Assembly: GCA_025454975.1 (NCBI GenBank)
Contig: JALONK010000012.1
Span: 1 to 64,000, forward strand
Direction of reading: 5' to 3'
Origin: Bacteroidia bacterium
GTDB lineage: Bacteria; Bacteroidota; Bacteroidia; UKL13-3
DNA: 64,000 nucleotides
Shown here: in pieces, positions 26,370 to 35,454 of the stretch
How the letters are laid out: every line of letters starts with the position of its first letter
Numbering within the stretch: position 1 is the first letter of the stretch
Made by a program: the position numbers and the translations under genes
The notes under the pieces: generated by a model
The model's database searches: none
Told to the model about the DNA's origin: nothing
The model's input: the letters and a program-made list of their open reading frames with translations, nothing else

Positions 26370-27824
26370 TTAGAATGGAAAGTAATAATATGAAAATGGT
26401 TGTGAAGGTAAATTGAGTTGGAAACTTTGGTTAAAACTTTCCCTCCATGCATTAATCAAATAAACAGAATCAGATAAAACGATGGGCTTTTTACTATTAT
26501 ATACGCCCAATAATACTTCTTTATCTTCCTCTTCACTGCTATTTTCTCTCGAGCCATGGTCGGCATGCAAAAAAATTAGTAAAGGTTTATTTATTGCTTG
26601 ATACTTACTGATGAGTTGTTGAACATAAGATAAAATATGCGTATTAGCCATTTTTATCTGATCAATATAAAAGTCCTTTTTTAATTCGCCAACAGGTTCT
26701 CCTTTGCTGTTGTAACGATAGATTGGATGTGTATATAAATGATGAAAATAATAAAAGGTAGGAGTAGAATCAATGTGATTTAAAGAGTATTTTTCCGCTT
26801 GTTCAATTCTCTTGTCGTAATCATAGTACCAATTAATTTCACCATAAGCGTTGTTGGTAAACCAACGATTAACCCTTAACACTATTCTCATGAATAAGTG
26901 TCTTGTTAAAAATGTTTCAAATACCTCAAATTCCGGAGCAATATCCGCTTGTGAAAAAAAGAATGGTTTATCTTCAAAAAAAATAGAATGACAATTGATG
27001 TGATAGCCATGTTGCCGAAGAAAATCAAACAAGTGATTTTTATAAATATGCTGTGTAGTGATATAATCCATATTCACTGCACATTTTTTAGTTTCATTAA
27101 AAGTACTCAGGTTTAACATGGCCGAAATTACACCTATGGTTGCATTCGTATTTGAAGCTGTATATTCAGGTATGATAAACCCTAATTGGTTTAGTGTGTC
27201 GGTAAACGCTTTGTTATTATAATTCCAATACTTTTGTAACCCTTTGTTGCCGCTATAATTATCATGAACAATATAATAAATATCAGGTACAGGAACTTTG
27301 CTATTGCTTGCAAGTAAATTAGGCTTCTCCATTGGTATATATTCAGTAGCTGTTTGGTAATAACTAAACGCCTTGTTACCACTTACCACAATTAAAATGT
27401 ATAATGGAAGTACTTTAAGGTAGCGATACACAGCAGTTTTTCTACCTACGATAAAAATAGCAACACTAATAATTACAGTGAGCACACGAAATGTCCATTC
27501 ATAATAGAAATGCATCAGGTTTAGCCAATCTGCTTGGTGTAATTTTGGTGAATCAGACGCAACAAACCAATGTGGGAAATGATAACTGCCATAAGCATAC
27601 AAGCTAATGCATAAAGCAAAGTATTGCCCAATTAATATAGCGTGACTTGATTGAATAAACCGTTTTAAAACAAGCTCAAAACTTACTACAACCAAAAAAT
27701 TAATACTAATAAGTAAGAGTAGTGAGCAAATAAACATCCAACTTGGTTGTACAAACAGATTGATGCTAAGTAAAACAATCAGCGCTTGTATATACCAAAA
27801 AGTTGAGTTTACATAGCGTTTCAT
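26370..27824 (-). CDS. Membrane sulfatase-like hydrolase/transferase
   Basis: A 484-residue protein of the alkaline-phosphatase/sulfatase superfamily, like membrane phosphoglycerol or phosphoethanolamine transferases. About five membrane helices occupy residues 10-155. The catalytic domain starts at 180 with PDIYYIVHDNY (D181 a metal ligand), has a candidate nucleophile Thr in the NTNATIGVISAMLNLS stretch (about 225-240), a His in YYFHHLYTHPIY, and the FLHADHGS metal motif at 418-425. The active domain should face the periplasm. It is the last gene of a tight three-gene cluster, overlapping the methyltransferase by 4 nt, which suggests joint action on a cell-envelope polymer. Substrate is unknown. 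Confidence 0.8.
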   Translation of the reverse strand: MKRYVNSTFWYIQALIVLLSINLFVQPSWMFICSLLLLISINFLVVVSFELVLKRFIQSSHAILIGQYFALCISLYAYGSYHFPHWFVASDSPKLHQADWLNLMHFYYEWTFRVLTVIISVAIFIVGRKTAVYRYLKVLPLYILIVVSGNKAFSYYQTATEYIPMEKPNLLASNSKVPVPDIYYIVHDNYSGNKGLQKYWNYNNKAFTDTLNQLGFIIPEYTASNTNATIGVISAMLNLSTFNETKKCAVNMDYITTQHIYKNHLFDFLRQHGYHINCHSIFFEDKPFFFSQADIAPEFEVFETFLTRHLFMRIVLRVNRWFTNNAYGEINWYYDYDKRIEQAEKYSLNHIDSTPTFYYFHHLYTHPIYRYNSKGEPVGELKKDFYIDQIKMANTHILSYVQQLISKYQAINKPLLIFLHADHGSRENSSEEEDKEVLLGVYNSKKPIVLSDSVYLINAWRESFNQSFQLNLPSQPFSYYYFPF

Positions 27825-29218
27825 TTTCTTCTAAACATATACAAGGTGCGAGCAGAGTCGGGAATAGGTGTTACATTTACTATGTCGAAATGCTTCAAAA
27901 ATGCTGTTTTAAAGTTTTCTTCATTATACCAATTAAATAAATTGCCCCTGTTCATATTGAGTTTTTTCCATTGCGAATCATCTTCTCCAATAAATTCAAT
28001 CAATAAGTATGTTTGGGTATGTTCATAAAAGAAAGCAGCAAGCTTATCAAAACTTAAATTTATGCCTTGTACTAAATGATGTATTAATGCCATGGCCATA
28101 ATTAAATCAGGTTTGCCACGCAGGAAAATACCTGATTTTTCCTCATTATTCCAGCCAATACCAGCACTTGGGTTTAATACATCAATTACTAAAGGCAGTA
28201 AGTTTGATATATATGGTTTAGCCAATTGATTTAACTTTTTGCAATGTTCATTCACAGCATTCCTATCAAAGTCCATTGCTATGGTATATATACCTTTTTC
28301 AGCAGGTATCATGCTGAATGTTCCATCATTGGCACCCATATCCCAGGCAAACTTTATCGGGCTTTTAATTCGTGCTATACAACTTTGAATCCATGCCTTT
28401 TTAAAGGATATTGAAGTATTGGTATAATTATGGTTTTGGTAATAATCATCCCAAACCGTTTTTTGTTTTACGGGTGCTAATGAATTAATTACCCCGAGTA
28501 AATGTTGAATAAAATGAAGGTGTTTTTGTTTACTAAAGCTGTTTATTTTCGGATTATTTTTTACTGCAGTATGCTTATGTTGGAATTGTGTAATGGCTTT
28601 TGCATGCCAATAAAGATGCGTGAGTAAACCAAAATTAAAACGACTTGAAAATGGCAATAGTTTAACTGTTAAGTCTAATGGAATGCCTTCAATATAAGTG
28701 CTCAATAAATTACCTAGCCTTAAATCTTTTTTAGCCATTAATACTAAAGGCGATAAAAAGTGCTGGCAGAATTGTCCATAAGCCTTCCATGGCAGTTGCT
28801 GCTCAAATGGTTCGAATGAACTGGTATCAATAAAAACCGGATTGCTTCCTATAAACTGAACATTATAGGCGCTTGCATCTTTTAAGCTTAAACCTTTTTC
28901 TATAGCCTTATACTGTATATTCAGTGTAAGCAGGGCTGCGTCTTTTAGTTGCTGAAACGACCATTCATAAGGATAACTAATAAATGGAATCTGTTCTGGT
29001 GTAATTAATAATCCATTATTGAATCTATCGGTTTCTTCGTGCTTAATCAATAACCCTTCACTTGTAAGTTGTTGATATAAACCTGACTCTACCAATAATT
29101 GATAAATTGGTAAGTAAGTAGAGGGTAAAAATCGGTGATATATGCCTTCCTTTTTAAGGATAAAACCATCCGGATCCCTGAACGAAGATGAGGTTCGTTC
29201 GAAGCCTGGAAATTGCAT
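27821..29218 (-). CDS. SAM-dependent methyltransferase with kinase-like N-terminus
   Basis: A 465-residue protein, much longer than a plain methyltransferase. Residues 285-460 form a class I Rossmann fold: motif I is FAWDMGANDGTFS (D293, G295, G299) and the acidic strand end is AMDFDRNAV (D316). The N-terminal half is unusual; LKDASAYNVQFIG (D114, N119) followed by FIDTSSFE (D131) resembles the catalytic loop of kinase-like folds, although this is only a pattern match. The family is seen, by memory, as NoeA-like nodulation-type methyltransferases. It sits 1 nt after the microprotein stop and overlaps the sulfatase-like gene by 4 nt, so all three are co-translated. Confidence 0.75.
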   Translation of the reverse strand: MQFPGFERTSSSFRDPDGFILKKEGIYHRFLPSTYLPIYQLLVESGLYQQLTSEGLLIKHEETDRFNNGLLITPEQIPFISYPYEWSFQQLKDAALLTLNIQYKAIEKGLSLKDASAYNVQFIGSNPVFIDTSSFEPFEQQLPWKAYGQFCQHFLSPLVLMAKKDLRLGNLLSTYIEGIPLDLTVKLLPFSSRFNFGLLTHLYWHAKAITQFQHKHTAVKNNPKINSFSKQKHLHFIQHLLGVINSLAPVKQKTVWDDYYQNHNYTNTSISFKKAWIQSCIARIKSPIKFAWDMGANDGTFSMIPAEKGIYTIAMDFDRNAVNEHCKKLNQLAKPYISNLLPLVIDVLNPSAGIGWNNEEKSGIFLRGKPDLIMAMALIHHLVQGINLSFDKLAAFFYEHTQTYLLIEFIGEDDSQWKKLNMNRGNLFNWYNEENFKTAFLKHFDIVNVTPIPDSARTLYMFRRK

Positions 29219-29219
29219 C

Positions 29220-29372
29220 TTACTTTTTGCTCGAAAATTTTGCTCCTAACCAGGTTTTTATACCGGTGAAATAATTTCTGAAACTTACAATTGCTCCTAT
29301 AGAACCTGCAATAATTAGTTGATATAAAATACTTCCCGACCCCGGATCAATGTACAATAGAATATGGCTCAT
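29220..29372 (-). CDS. 50-residue membrane microprotein with DPGSGS motif
   Basis: A small gene of 50 residues. It begins MSHILLYIDPGSGSILYQLI and has one hydrophobic helix (residues 15-32) and a basic tail (GAKFSSKK). The YIDPGSGS motif with a following membrane helix is a pattern I recall from short proteins next to sulfatase-like and methyltransferase genes in several phyla, but I cannot verify that here. The stop is 1 nt before the methyltransferase ATG, which argues strongly for a real, coupled gene. It has an ATG start. Likely a small inner-membrane subunit or anchor; function is unknown. Confidence 0.8.
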   Translation of the reverse strand: MSHILLYIDPGSGSILYQLIIAGSIGAIVSFRNYFTGIKTWLGAKFSSKK

Positions 29373-29763
29373 TATTAAATGATTTGTTAAACGTTAATAA
29401 ATTGTTAGGTGGGGCGAATATAAATTAAAATTCAGTTAATTAACGCCGAAATTATCTTAATAAAATCTAAATAAAACTAACCATGACGTATGAATTTATA
29501 AATCACGGCATTAGTAATCAGTTATATATTCAATGGTATGGGATATGATGCAATTGTCATAAAAAATTTACCCAAAATACTGAGGCTATTTAAACGAATA
29601 CCATCCTTAGCAAGAATTAAAAATTTTACCAATAGATACATTTCAAAAAGAAATAAAGAAGAAACGAAAGAGAAAATTACTAATGATTGCTTAAACCCAA
29701 CCGAGGCTTATTACATACAGCTTTAAGAAACTATTTAAATATCATTAAACAATTTACGAATGC
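29373..29763. other. Intergenic region upstream of the microprotein operon
   Basis: A/T-rich, 391 nt between the microprotein start and the phoH end. A 62-codon lysine-rich frame at 29538-29726 has no domain and is probably chance. No clear promoter or terminator is seen. Confidence 0.5.
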
Positions 29764-31098
29764 TTACAACAATAAATTAGCAATATTTGCCAATGCACTT
29801 CTTTCACCTTTTTCAAGTGTAACATGTGCATACATCGGATTGTCGCGTATTCTGTCAATTAAATAACTTAAGCCATTTGATTGAGCATCTAAATAAGGAG
29901 TGTCTATCTGAAATACGTCGCCCGTAAATACAATTTTACTTCCTTCGCCGGCTCTGGTAATAATAGTTTTTACCTCTAATGGAGTTAAATTTTGAGCTTC
30001 ATCAATAATGAATAAAATATTGGATAAACTTCTTCCTCTGATATAGGCCAATGGAGTAACCAATAACTTTTCCTGGTTTACCATTTCAGTAATTTTTTGA
30101 TATTCTTTATCAGATTCTTTCCATTGGTTCTGAATAAATTTTAAATTGTCCCATAGAGGTTCCATGTATGGATTAATTTTACTCTTTATATCTCCGGGTA
30201 AATAACCAATATCTTTATTACCTAACGGAACAATTGGTCGTGCTAAATAAATTTGACGGTATTGTTGTTTTTGTTCTAAGGCAGCAGCAAGTGCCAATAG
30301 GGTTTTCCCTGTTCCTGCCACACCTTGAATACTAACCAATGAAACATTAGGGTTTAAAACTGCATGCATGGCAAAGGTTTGTTCGGCATTTCTTGGTTTA
30401 ATTCCGTGTGCCGAACGTTTGTCTATTTTTTCAATGCTTTCATTTGCCGGATTGTAAAAACAAAGCACACTTGTCTTGTTATTTTTTAAAACAAAATAAT
30501 GATTAGCTGCCGGTTTCGATTTAAATAACAAATCATAACTTACATGTCCGTCGGCATAAATTAAATCAATCACCGATTGTTTTACTCCTTCCACAGTAGT
30601 TATGCCTGTATGTAAAGCATCTAGGTTTTTAATTTTACCGGTTTCATAATCTTCGGCATTTATGTTTAATGATTTTGCCTTCAGGCGTAGGTTCACATCT
30701 TTGGTAACAAGAATAACCTTCTTTGTTTTTTCTTTATCCTGTAATGCAATTGCTGAATTCAAAATTTTATGGTCAGCCTTTCTTTCCCCAAAAACAACCT
30801 CGGCATCAACACTCGATTTGGCAGGAAACAATACTTTAAAATTTCCTCTGCCTCTTCCATTAATAGGTATCCATTCTGTTAGGGTATATTCCCCCGAAAG
30901 TTTATCTAAAAAACGAATAAACTCTCGAGCTTCATAGTTGATAGTATCATTGCCTTTTTTAAAATTATCCAGTTCTTCTAACACAGTAATAGGAATGGCA
31001 ACATCGTGTTCTTGAAAATTGTTGATACATTGATGGTCGTAAAGAATAACAGATGTGTCAAGAACAAATATTTTTTTCTCATTCACTTTTTTAGCCAT
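29764..31098 (-). CDS. PhoH-like PIN-ATPase
   Basis: A 444-residue protein with an N-terminal PIN nuclease domain and a C-terminal PhoH ATPase, the PhoH2 layout. PIN acidic residues are visible from VLDTSVILYD (D14) through EELDNFK and VILVTKDVNLRLKA. The ATPase has Walker A GVAGTGKTLL, Walker B ILFIIDEAQNL and a sensor-like IVFTGDVFQID. Such proteins are linked to RNA unwinding and cleavage, and some act as toxins with a small upstream gene; no antitoxin-like gene is visible here. The first ATG at 31098 gives the complete PIN domain. Confidence 0.93.
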   Translation of the reverse strand: MAKKVNEKKIFVLDTSVILYDHQCINNFQEHDVAIPITVLEELDNFKKGNDTINYEAREFIRFLDKLSGEYTLTEWIPINGRGRGNFKVLFPAKSSVDAEVVFGERKADHKILNSAIALQDKEKTKKVILVTKDVNLRLKAKSLNINAEDYETGKIKNLDALHTGITTVEGVKQSVIDLIYADGHVSYDLLFKSKPAANHYFVLKNNKTSVLCFYNPANESIEKIDKRSAHGIKPRNAEQTFAMHAVLNPNVSLVSIQGVAGTGKTLLALAAALEQKQQYRQIYLARPIVPLGNKDIGYLPGDIKSKINPYMEPLWDNLKFIQNQWKESDKEYQKITEMVNQEKLLVTPLAYIRGRSLSNILFIIDEAQNLTPLEVKTIITRAGEGSKIVFTGDVFQIDTPYLDAQSNGLSYLIDRIRDNPMYAHVTLEKGERSALANIANLLL

Positions 31099-31271
31099 AG
31101 GTTTATGCTTTAGTTATTGGTTTTATTTGTTTACAAATTATCATGTTGTGCTTAAACTCCTATATTAAGTTGTAAACATTTTATTCAGTTTCTCTTTCTG
31201 GTGAATCACTTCAATCATTTAACGAAAAACTCATCTTAAATTAGATATTTGAAAACATAAATATTGTATTC

Positions 31272-32213
31272 ATGAATTGGATGTTACCTTTTAGTGTTGA
31301 GCCGCAACCACTTATTAATTCATATCATCAGCGACTGTTATTGTTGGGTTCATGCTTTGCTGATGAAATTGGTAAGAAATTAACTGAACATAAATTTCAT
31401 GCCACAGCTAATCCGTTCGGTACATTATTTAGTCCTTTTGCTATTGCCGAAATGTTGGAGCAATTATGCCTTAGTACCCCAAACTATTTTTTATACCAAC
31501 GCAATGATGTTTGGTTAAGTTGGCAGCATAGCTCATTGGTGTATGCAAATACGGAACAAGACTTAAAACATCAAATTAATCAACTTCACAAGCAAACCCA
31601 ATCTTTGGTTAATAAGCACAACCCCACAATATTTATTACTTTCGGTACAGCTCATGTATACCATCATCAAACCGAAGATATAATTGTTGCAAACTGTCAT
31701 AAAGCCCCCGGAAACCTATTTAAAAAACAATTGCTTTCAACTGATCAAATTGTTGAACGATATACTGCAATACTTTCAAACCCAATATTTCAATCATGTA
31801 CGTTTGTGTTTTCAGTTAGTCCGGTTAGGTATAGTAAAGAAGGTTTGGTTGAAAATAATTTAAGCAAGGCAATTTTGATACAAGCCGTTCATCAATTGGT
31901 TGATACTTTTGAACAGGCTTATTATTTACCGGCCTATGAATTAGTTAATGACGTATTGAGAGATTACCGATTTTTTAAGGATGATTTGGTTCATCCCAAT
32001 CACTTGGCAGTTAATGAAGTTTGGAAACTGTTCGGGGAAATATTTTGTAATCAAGACGTGCAGCAGTATATAACAAAGCAAGAACAATTAATCAGAATGC
32101 AGCAACATCACTTGTTGTTTCCTGAGTCGGTTGAAGGCATAAAGTTTATTGAAAATAAATCAAGGTATGAGGCTGAACTTCGTGCCGATTTTCATTTAGC
32201 TAATTGGGCTTAG
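31272..32213 (+). CDS. GSCFA domain protein
   Basis: A 313-residue protein of the GSCFA family, related in fold to SGNH/GDSL hydrolases. The defining motif is LLLGSCFADEIGKKL near residue 27, and later blocks FITFGTAHVYHH, FVFSVSPVRY and DLVHPNHLAVNEVW match SGNH blocks III and V (Ser30, Asp and His). It probably acts on an acyl or acetyl ester, perhaps of a polysaccharide; target is unknown. It overlaps the convergent glycosyltransferase gene by 14 nt. Confidence 0.9.
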   Translation: MNWMLPFSVEPQPLINSYHQRLLLLGSCFADEIGKKLTEHKFHATANPFGTLFSPFAIAEMLEQLCLSTPNYFLYQRNDVWLSWQHSSLVYANTEQDLKHQINQLHKQTQSLVNKHNPTIFITFGTAHVYHHQTEDIIVANCHKAPGNLFKKQLLSTDQIVERYTAILSNPIFQSCTFVFSVSPVRYSKEGLVENNLSKAILIQAVHQLVDTFEQAYYLPAYELVNDVLRDYRFFKDDLVHPNHLAVNEVWKLFGEIFCNQDVQQYITKQEQLIRMQQHHLLFPESVEGIKFIENKSRYEAELRADFHLANWA

Positions 32214-33357
32214 CTGTTGTGCTGATAGTTTGATATAAGGTGTTTAATTTATCGAATTCTTTTTCCCAATTATAGGTACTTGCGGCCAATTGAATATTAT
32301 TGGCTACTAATGTTTCAATTTTTTTAGGATTACCCATTAATGCAATTATTGCATCAGCAATAGCTGCACCACTATTACTTGAAGCACATACGCCTATTTC
32401 ATTACCCTCTACCATCTTTTTATATAGGGTATGCGGCGAACTAATAACAGGTAGACCGATATGCATGTACTCATACATTTTTCTAGGAAACGATTCGGCA
32501 ACATTTAACGACGACGAAACAAAACTTAATCCGAAATGTGCATCGGTTGACAAAGCGTAACCGGCTTCAATTTCTTTAAATCCAATAAACTTTACTTTAT
32601 CAGGAAATGATTTAATAACAGGTAATTGATTGAGCATTGATTTAAGTTGCTCGTCCATCCAACCAACACAAGTAATTCTAGTTGGAATATTATTTTTATT
32701 GAGTAGATAAACTGCATCCAACATTTGTTCGAAGCAATATTGTTTATCAAGTGTTCCCATATAAAAAAGTTTTAATTCGGTATTGGCCGGATTTCGGTTA
32801 ACATTAATAAATGGCTGTAACAATAGGGAAGGGGCAAAGTTGCGCAACAACAATAATTTTTTTGAAGGATACCTTTGCTGATATACTTTTACATAGGATT
32901 CTTCGGCAAGGATAAATTCAAATGCTGATGCAGCTTTTTTCTCGAAATATAAATAGGCTGAGGTGAAAATTCTTTTTAAGGGCAACCAATTTTTATCCTT
33001 CAAACTTTCAGTTACATTTTCATGAATATCATAAATTACAGTTTTACCAAGTGCACTTAATTTTAATGCAAAAGGAATCAATTCAGGATCATGAAAATGA
33101 TAGATATCGGCATCTTCTTGAAGGGCTAAGTTGAATACCAGCTTCCTTGTTTTTAAAATCCTTTGCAGGCGATTTTTAGGCTTAGGAATACCAATCAGCT
33201 TCACACCATTTTTTATTCCACTATAATCACCTATTGCTATTAACGTAACCTCGTATGCTTTGGCCAACCATTCACACTCGCGATGAAAAACCCTGGTGTC
33301 GGTTTGGTTGTGCACACTACTAAAATGACAAACCTTTATTTTTTTGTCATCACTCAT
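32200..33357 (-). CDS. Glycosyltransferase family 4 (GT-B)
   Basis: A 385-residue GT-B enzyme from the ATG at 33357. N-terminal KVCHFSSVHNQTDTRVFHRE and a C-terminal Rossmann domain with FYMGTLDKQYCFEQMLD and FPRKMYEYMHIGLPVISS, which contains the donor-binding Glu region. It should transfer a nucleotide-activated sugar in polysaccharide or glycolipid assembly. A farther ATG at 33390 would overlap the upstream gene by 41 nt; the nearer one overlaps by 8 nt and fits the family N-terminus. Third glycosyltransferase of the operon. Confidence 0.88.
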   Translation of the reverse strand: MSDDKKIKVCHFSSVHNQTDTRVFHRECEWLAKAYEVTLIAIGDYSGIKNGVKLIGIPKPKNRLQRILKTRKLVFNLALQEDADIYHFHDPELIPFALKLSALGKTVIYDIHENVTESLKDKNWLPLKRIFTSAYLYFEKKAASAFEFILAEESYVKVYQQRYPSKKLLLLRNFAPSLLLQPFINVNRNPANTELKLFYMGTLDKQYCFEQMLDAVYLLNKNNIPTRITCVGWMDEQLKSMLNQLPVIKSFPDKVKFIGFKEIEAGYALSTDAHFGLSFVSSSLNVAESFPRKMYEYMHIGLPVISSPHTLYKKMVEGNEIGVCASSNSGAAIADAIIALMGNPKKIETLVANNIQLAASTYNWEKEFDKLNTLYQTISTTAKPN

Positions 33358-34528
33358 ATCCTGCCACTTTAAACAATTGTTTGCAAACATTTTCCCAAGT
33401 AAAGCGAAGTTTTTCTGTCTTCATTTGTTCGCTAAAACTATTTTCAAATTGTTGGGTGTAATATTCATAAACGGCATCAGCCAATGCATCGGCACTCACC
33501 TCACAAACCAATCCAACTTTATGGTCAGGTACCAATTCAGCCAGCCCACCTACATTGGTTACTATCATCGGTTTATTATAATAATAGGCGATTTGTGTAA
33601 CTCCACTTTGTGTGGCATTCAAGTAGGGTTGAATAACGGCATCTGCTGCACAAAAATAAGCCGACACTTCATCATTTGGAATAAAGTCGTCTTTCAGTAG
33701 TACACGATCGCCTAATTTATTGTTTGCAATAAAATCAAGATAAGGTTGTTTGTCTTCATAAAACTCACCTGCAATAATTACCTTAAAGGGTAGCTGTTGA
33801 AGTTTAGGGATGGTAAGTGTTTCAAGCAACAACATCAACCCTTTATATTGCCTGATAAATCCAAAAAATAATAAATAAGGTGTATGTGGGTCGAGATTTA
33901 ATTTGGCTTTTGCCACTTCTTTATTCATGGGTTCGCCGAACATATCATACATAGGATGTGGCACATATACCGAAGGTTTATGATAACCTAAATCGAGCAG
34001 TTGTTGTTTTACTGCTTCACTCATGGTTAAATAGGCATCACATTTAGGTAGAAAATAATGAGTAAACCACGAGTCGAAAAAGCGTTTTTCGTGTGGTATA
34101 ACATTATCAGTAATGGAAATGATACGTGTATTTTTATGCTGTTTTAACAGTTTGGCAATAGTTCCAAAACTAGGTGCCATAAAGCTCATCCAATATCTAA
34201 AAACAATTAAATCATATTGTTTTTTCTTAAAGGCAAATCCCGTTGTTATCCAATTTAACGGATTGATTGAGTTGATTAAACTGTGGATTACAATTCCTTC
34301 CGGTTTTGGATCAGTACTGTATTGGGTTTTACCCGGGAATAATAAAGAGGGGTATTGAAGTGAAAAACTTAAAATTTCACACTCGTGTCCCATTTCAATA
34401 AATGCATGAGCTAATCTTTCGTTGTAGGTTGCTAAACCTCCGCGTAATGGATGCGCAGGGCCAATGATAAGAATTTTTTTACGACTCAAAACCAATTTCT
34501 TCTTTAATTCCGTATATGTTTCTTTCAC
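33350..34528 (-). CDS. Glycosyltransferase family 4 (GT-B)
   Basis: A 392-residue GT-B enzyme. N-terminal domain ILIIGPAHPLRGGLATYNER, then a C-terminal donor domain with YLLFFGFIRQYKGLMLLLE, CAADAVIQPYLNATQSGVTQ and YNKPMIVTNVGGLAEL, which carries the E-x7-E type contact region. It should add a sugar to a glycan or lipid carrier. The ATG at 34528 overlaps the upstream GT2 gene by 50 nt; a TTG at 34489 would shorten this to 11 nt, so the start is uncertain. Second of three adjacent glycosyltransferases. Confidence 0.88.
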   Translation of the reverse strand: MKETYTELKKKLVLSRKKILIIGPAHPLRGGLATYNERLAHAFIEMGHECEILSFSLQYPSLLFPGKTQYSTDPKPEGIVIHSLINSINPLNWITTGFAFKKKQYDLIVFRYWMSFMAPSFGTIAKLLKQHKNTRIISITDNVIPHEKRFFDSWFTHYFLPKCDAYLTMSEAVKQQLLDLGYHKPSVYVPHPMYDMFGEPMNKEVAKAKLNLDPHTPYLLFFGFIRQYKGLMLLLETLTIPKLQQLPFKVIIAGEFYEDKQPYLDFIANNKLGDRVLLKDDFIPNDEVSAYFCAADAVIQPYLNATQSGVTQIAYYYNKPMIVTNVGGLAELVPDHKVGLVCEVSADALADAVYEYYTQQFENSFSEQMKTEKLRFTWENVCKQLFKVAGYE

Positions 34529-35453
34529 TTGAATTACGTGAAATCATTTCACCGATAAATCCGGCAAGGAATAGCTGTACGCCAATAATTAAAAGTACCA
34601 ATGCTAAATAAAACAAGGGCTGATCGGCAACACCTCTTTGGTCAACCAAATGATAAGCATTGTATACTTTTTTGCCTATAAGCCAACTGGTAATAATAAA
34701 GCCTGTAAAAAAACTAAGTGTACCTAATACGCCAAAAAAGTGCATTGGCTTTTTACTAAATTTACTCACAAAGAAAATGGTAAGTAAATCAAGGAATCCA
34801 TTAATAAATCGCTCTAAACCAAACTTTGTTGTTCCGTATTTCCTTGCCCTATGTTGTACTTCCTTTTCCGTAATTTTATAAAATCCTGCCCACTTTGCAA
34901 TTACCGGAATATAACGATGCATTTCATTGTATACCTCAATATTTTTAACCACCTCTTTTTTGTAACTTTTTAAGCCACAATTAAAGTCGTGCAGGTTATT
35001 TATTCCACTCATTTTACGCGTAACCCAATTAAACAAACGGGTGGGTATAGTTTTACTTAATGGGTCGTATCTTTTTTTCTTCCAACCACTCACTAAGTCA
35101 TATCCATCCTCAACAATCATTTTATACAGATCAGGTATTTCATCAGGCGAATCCTGTAAGTCGGCATCCATTGTTATAACCACATCTCCAACGGATTTAC
35201 TAAATCCGATATTTAATGCAGCACTTTTACCGTAATTTCTTCTGAAGCGAATACCTTTAATGTTGTTATTTTTTTTACATAACTCTCCAATCACTTTCCA
35301 TGACTGGTCGGTACTTCCATCATCAATTAACAGAACTTCATAGCTGAATTGATTTCGTTGCATTACATCTTCAATCCATGTAATAAGTTCAGGCAATGAT
35401 TCATCTTCATTGTACAATGGAATAACCACAGAAATATTTGTGGATTTAAGCAT
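34479..35453 (-). CDS. Glycosyltransferase family 2, DPM1/GtrB-like
   Basis: A 324-residue enzyme with an N-terminal GT-A domain and two C-terminal membrane helices (about 230-260 and 270-305), as in polyprenyl-phosphate sugar synthases. The GT-A hallmarks are SVVIPLYNEDESLPEL, LLIDDGSTDQSW, VVITMDADLQDSPDE (DxD-like) and RNYGKSAALN. It should move a sugar from a nucleotide donor onto undecaprenyl phosphate at the inner membrane. Start is the ATG at 35453, 1 nt after the DUF4199 stop; GTG three codons up is an alternative. Confidence 0.9.
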   Translation of the reverse strand: MLKSTNISVVIPLYNEDESLPELITWIEDVMQRNQFSYEVLLIDDGSTDQSWKVIGELCKKNNNIKGIRFRRNYGKSAALNIGFSKSVGDVVITMDADLQDSPDEIPDLYKMIVEDGYDLVSGWKKKRYDPLSKTIPTRLFNWVTRKMSGINNLHDFNCGLKSYKKEVVKNIEVYNEMHRYIPVIAKWAGFYKITEKEVQHRARKYGTTKFGLERFINGFLDLLTIFFVSKFSKKPMHFFGVLGTLSFFTGFIITSWLIGKKVYNAYHLVDQRGVADQPLFYLALVLLIIGVQLFLAGFIGEMISRNSSERNIYGIKEEIGFES

Positions 35454-35454
35454 G

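Noticed and set aside
29538..29726. 62-residue lysine-rich frame between the microprotein and phoH
   Set aside because: No domain, no promoter or neighbour; A-rich DNA often gives such frames.
29764..31098. PhoH toxin-antitoxin module
   Set aside because: PIN-PhoH layout is compatible, but no small antitoxin gene precedes it; most such genes are stand-alone.
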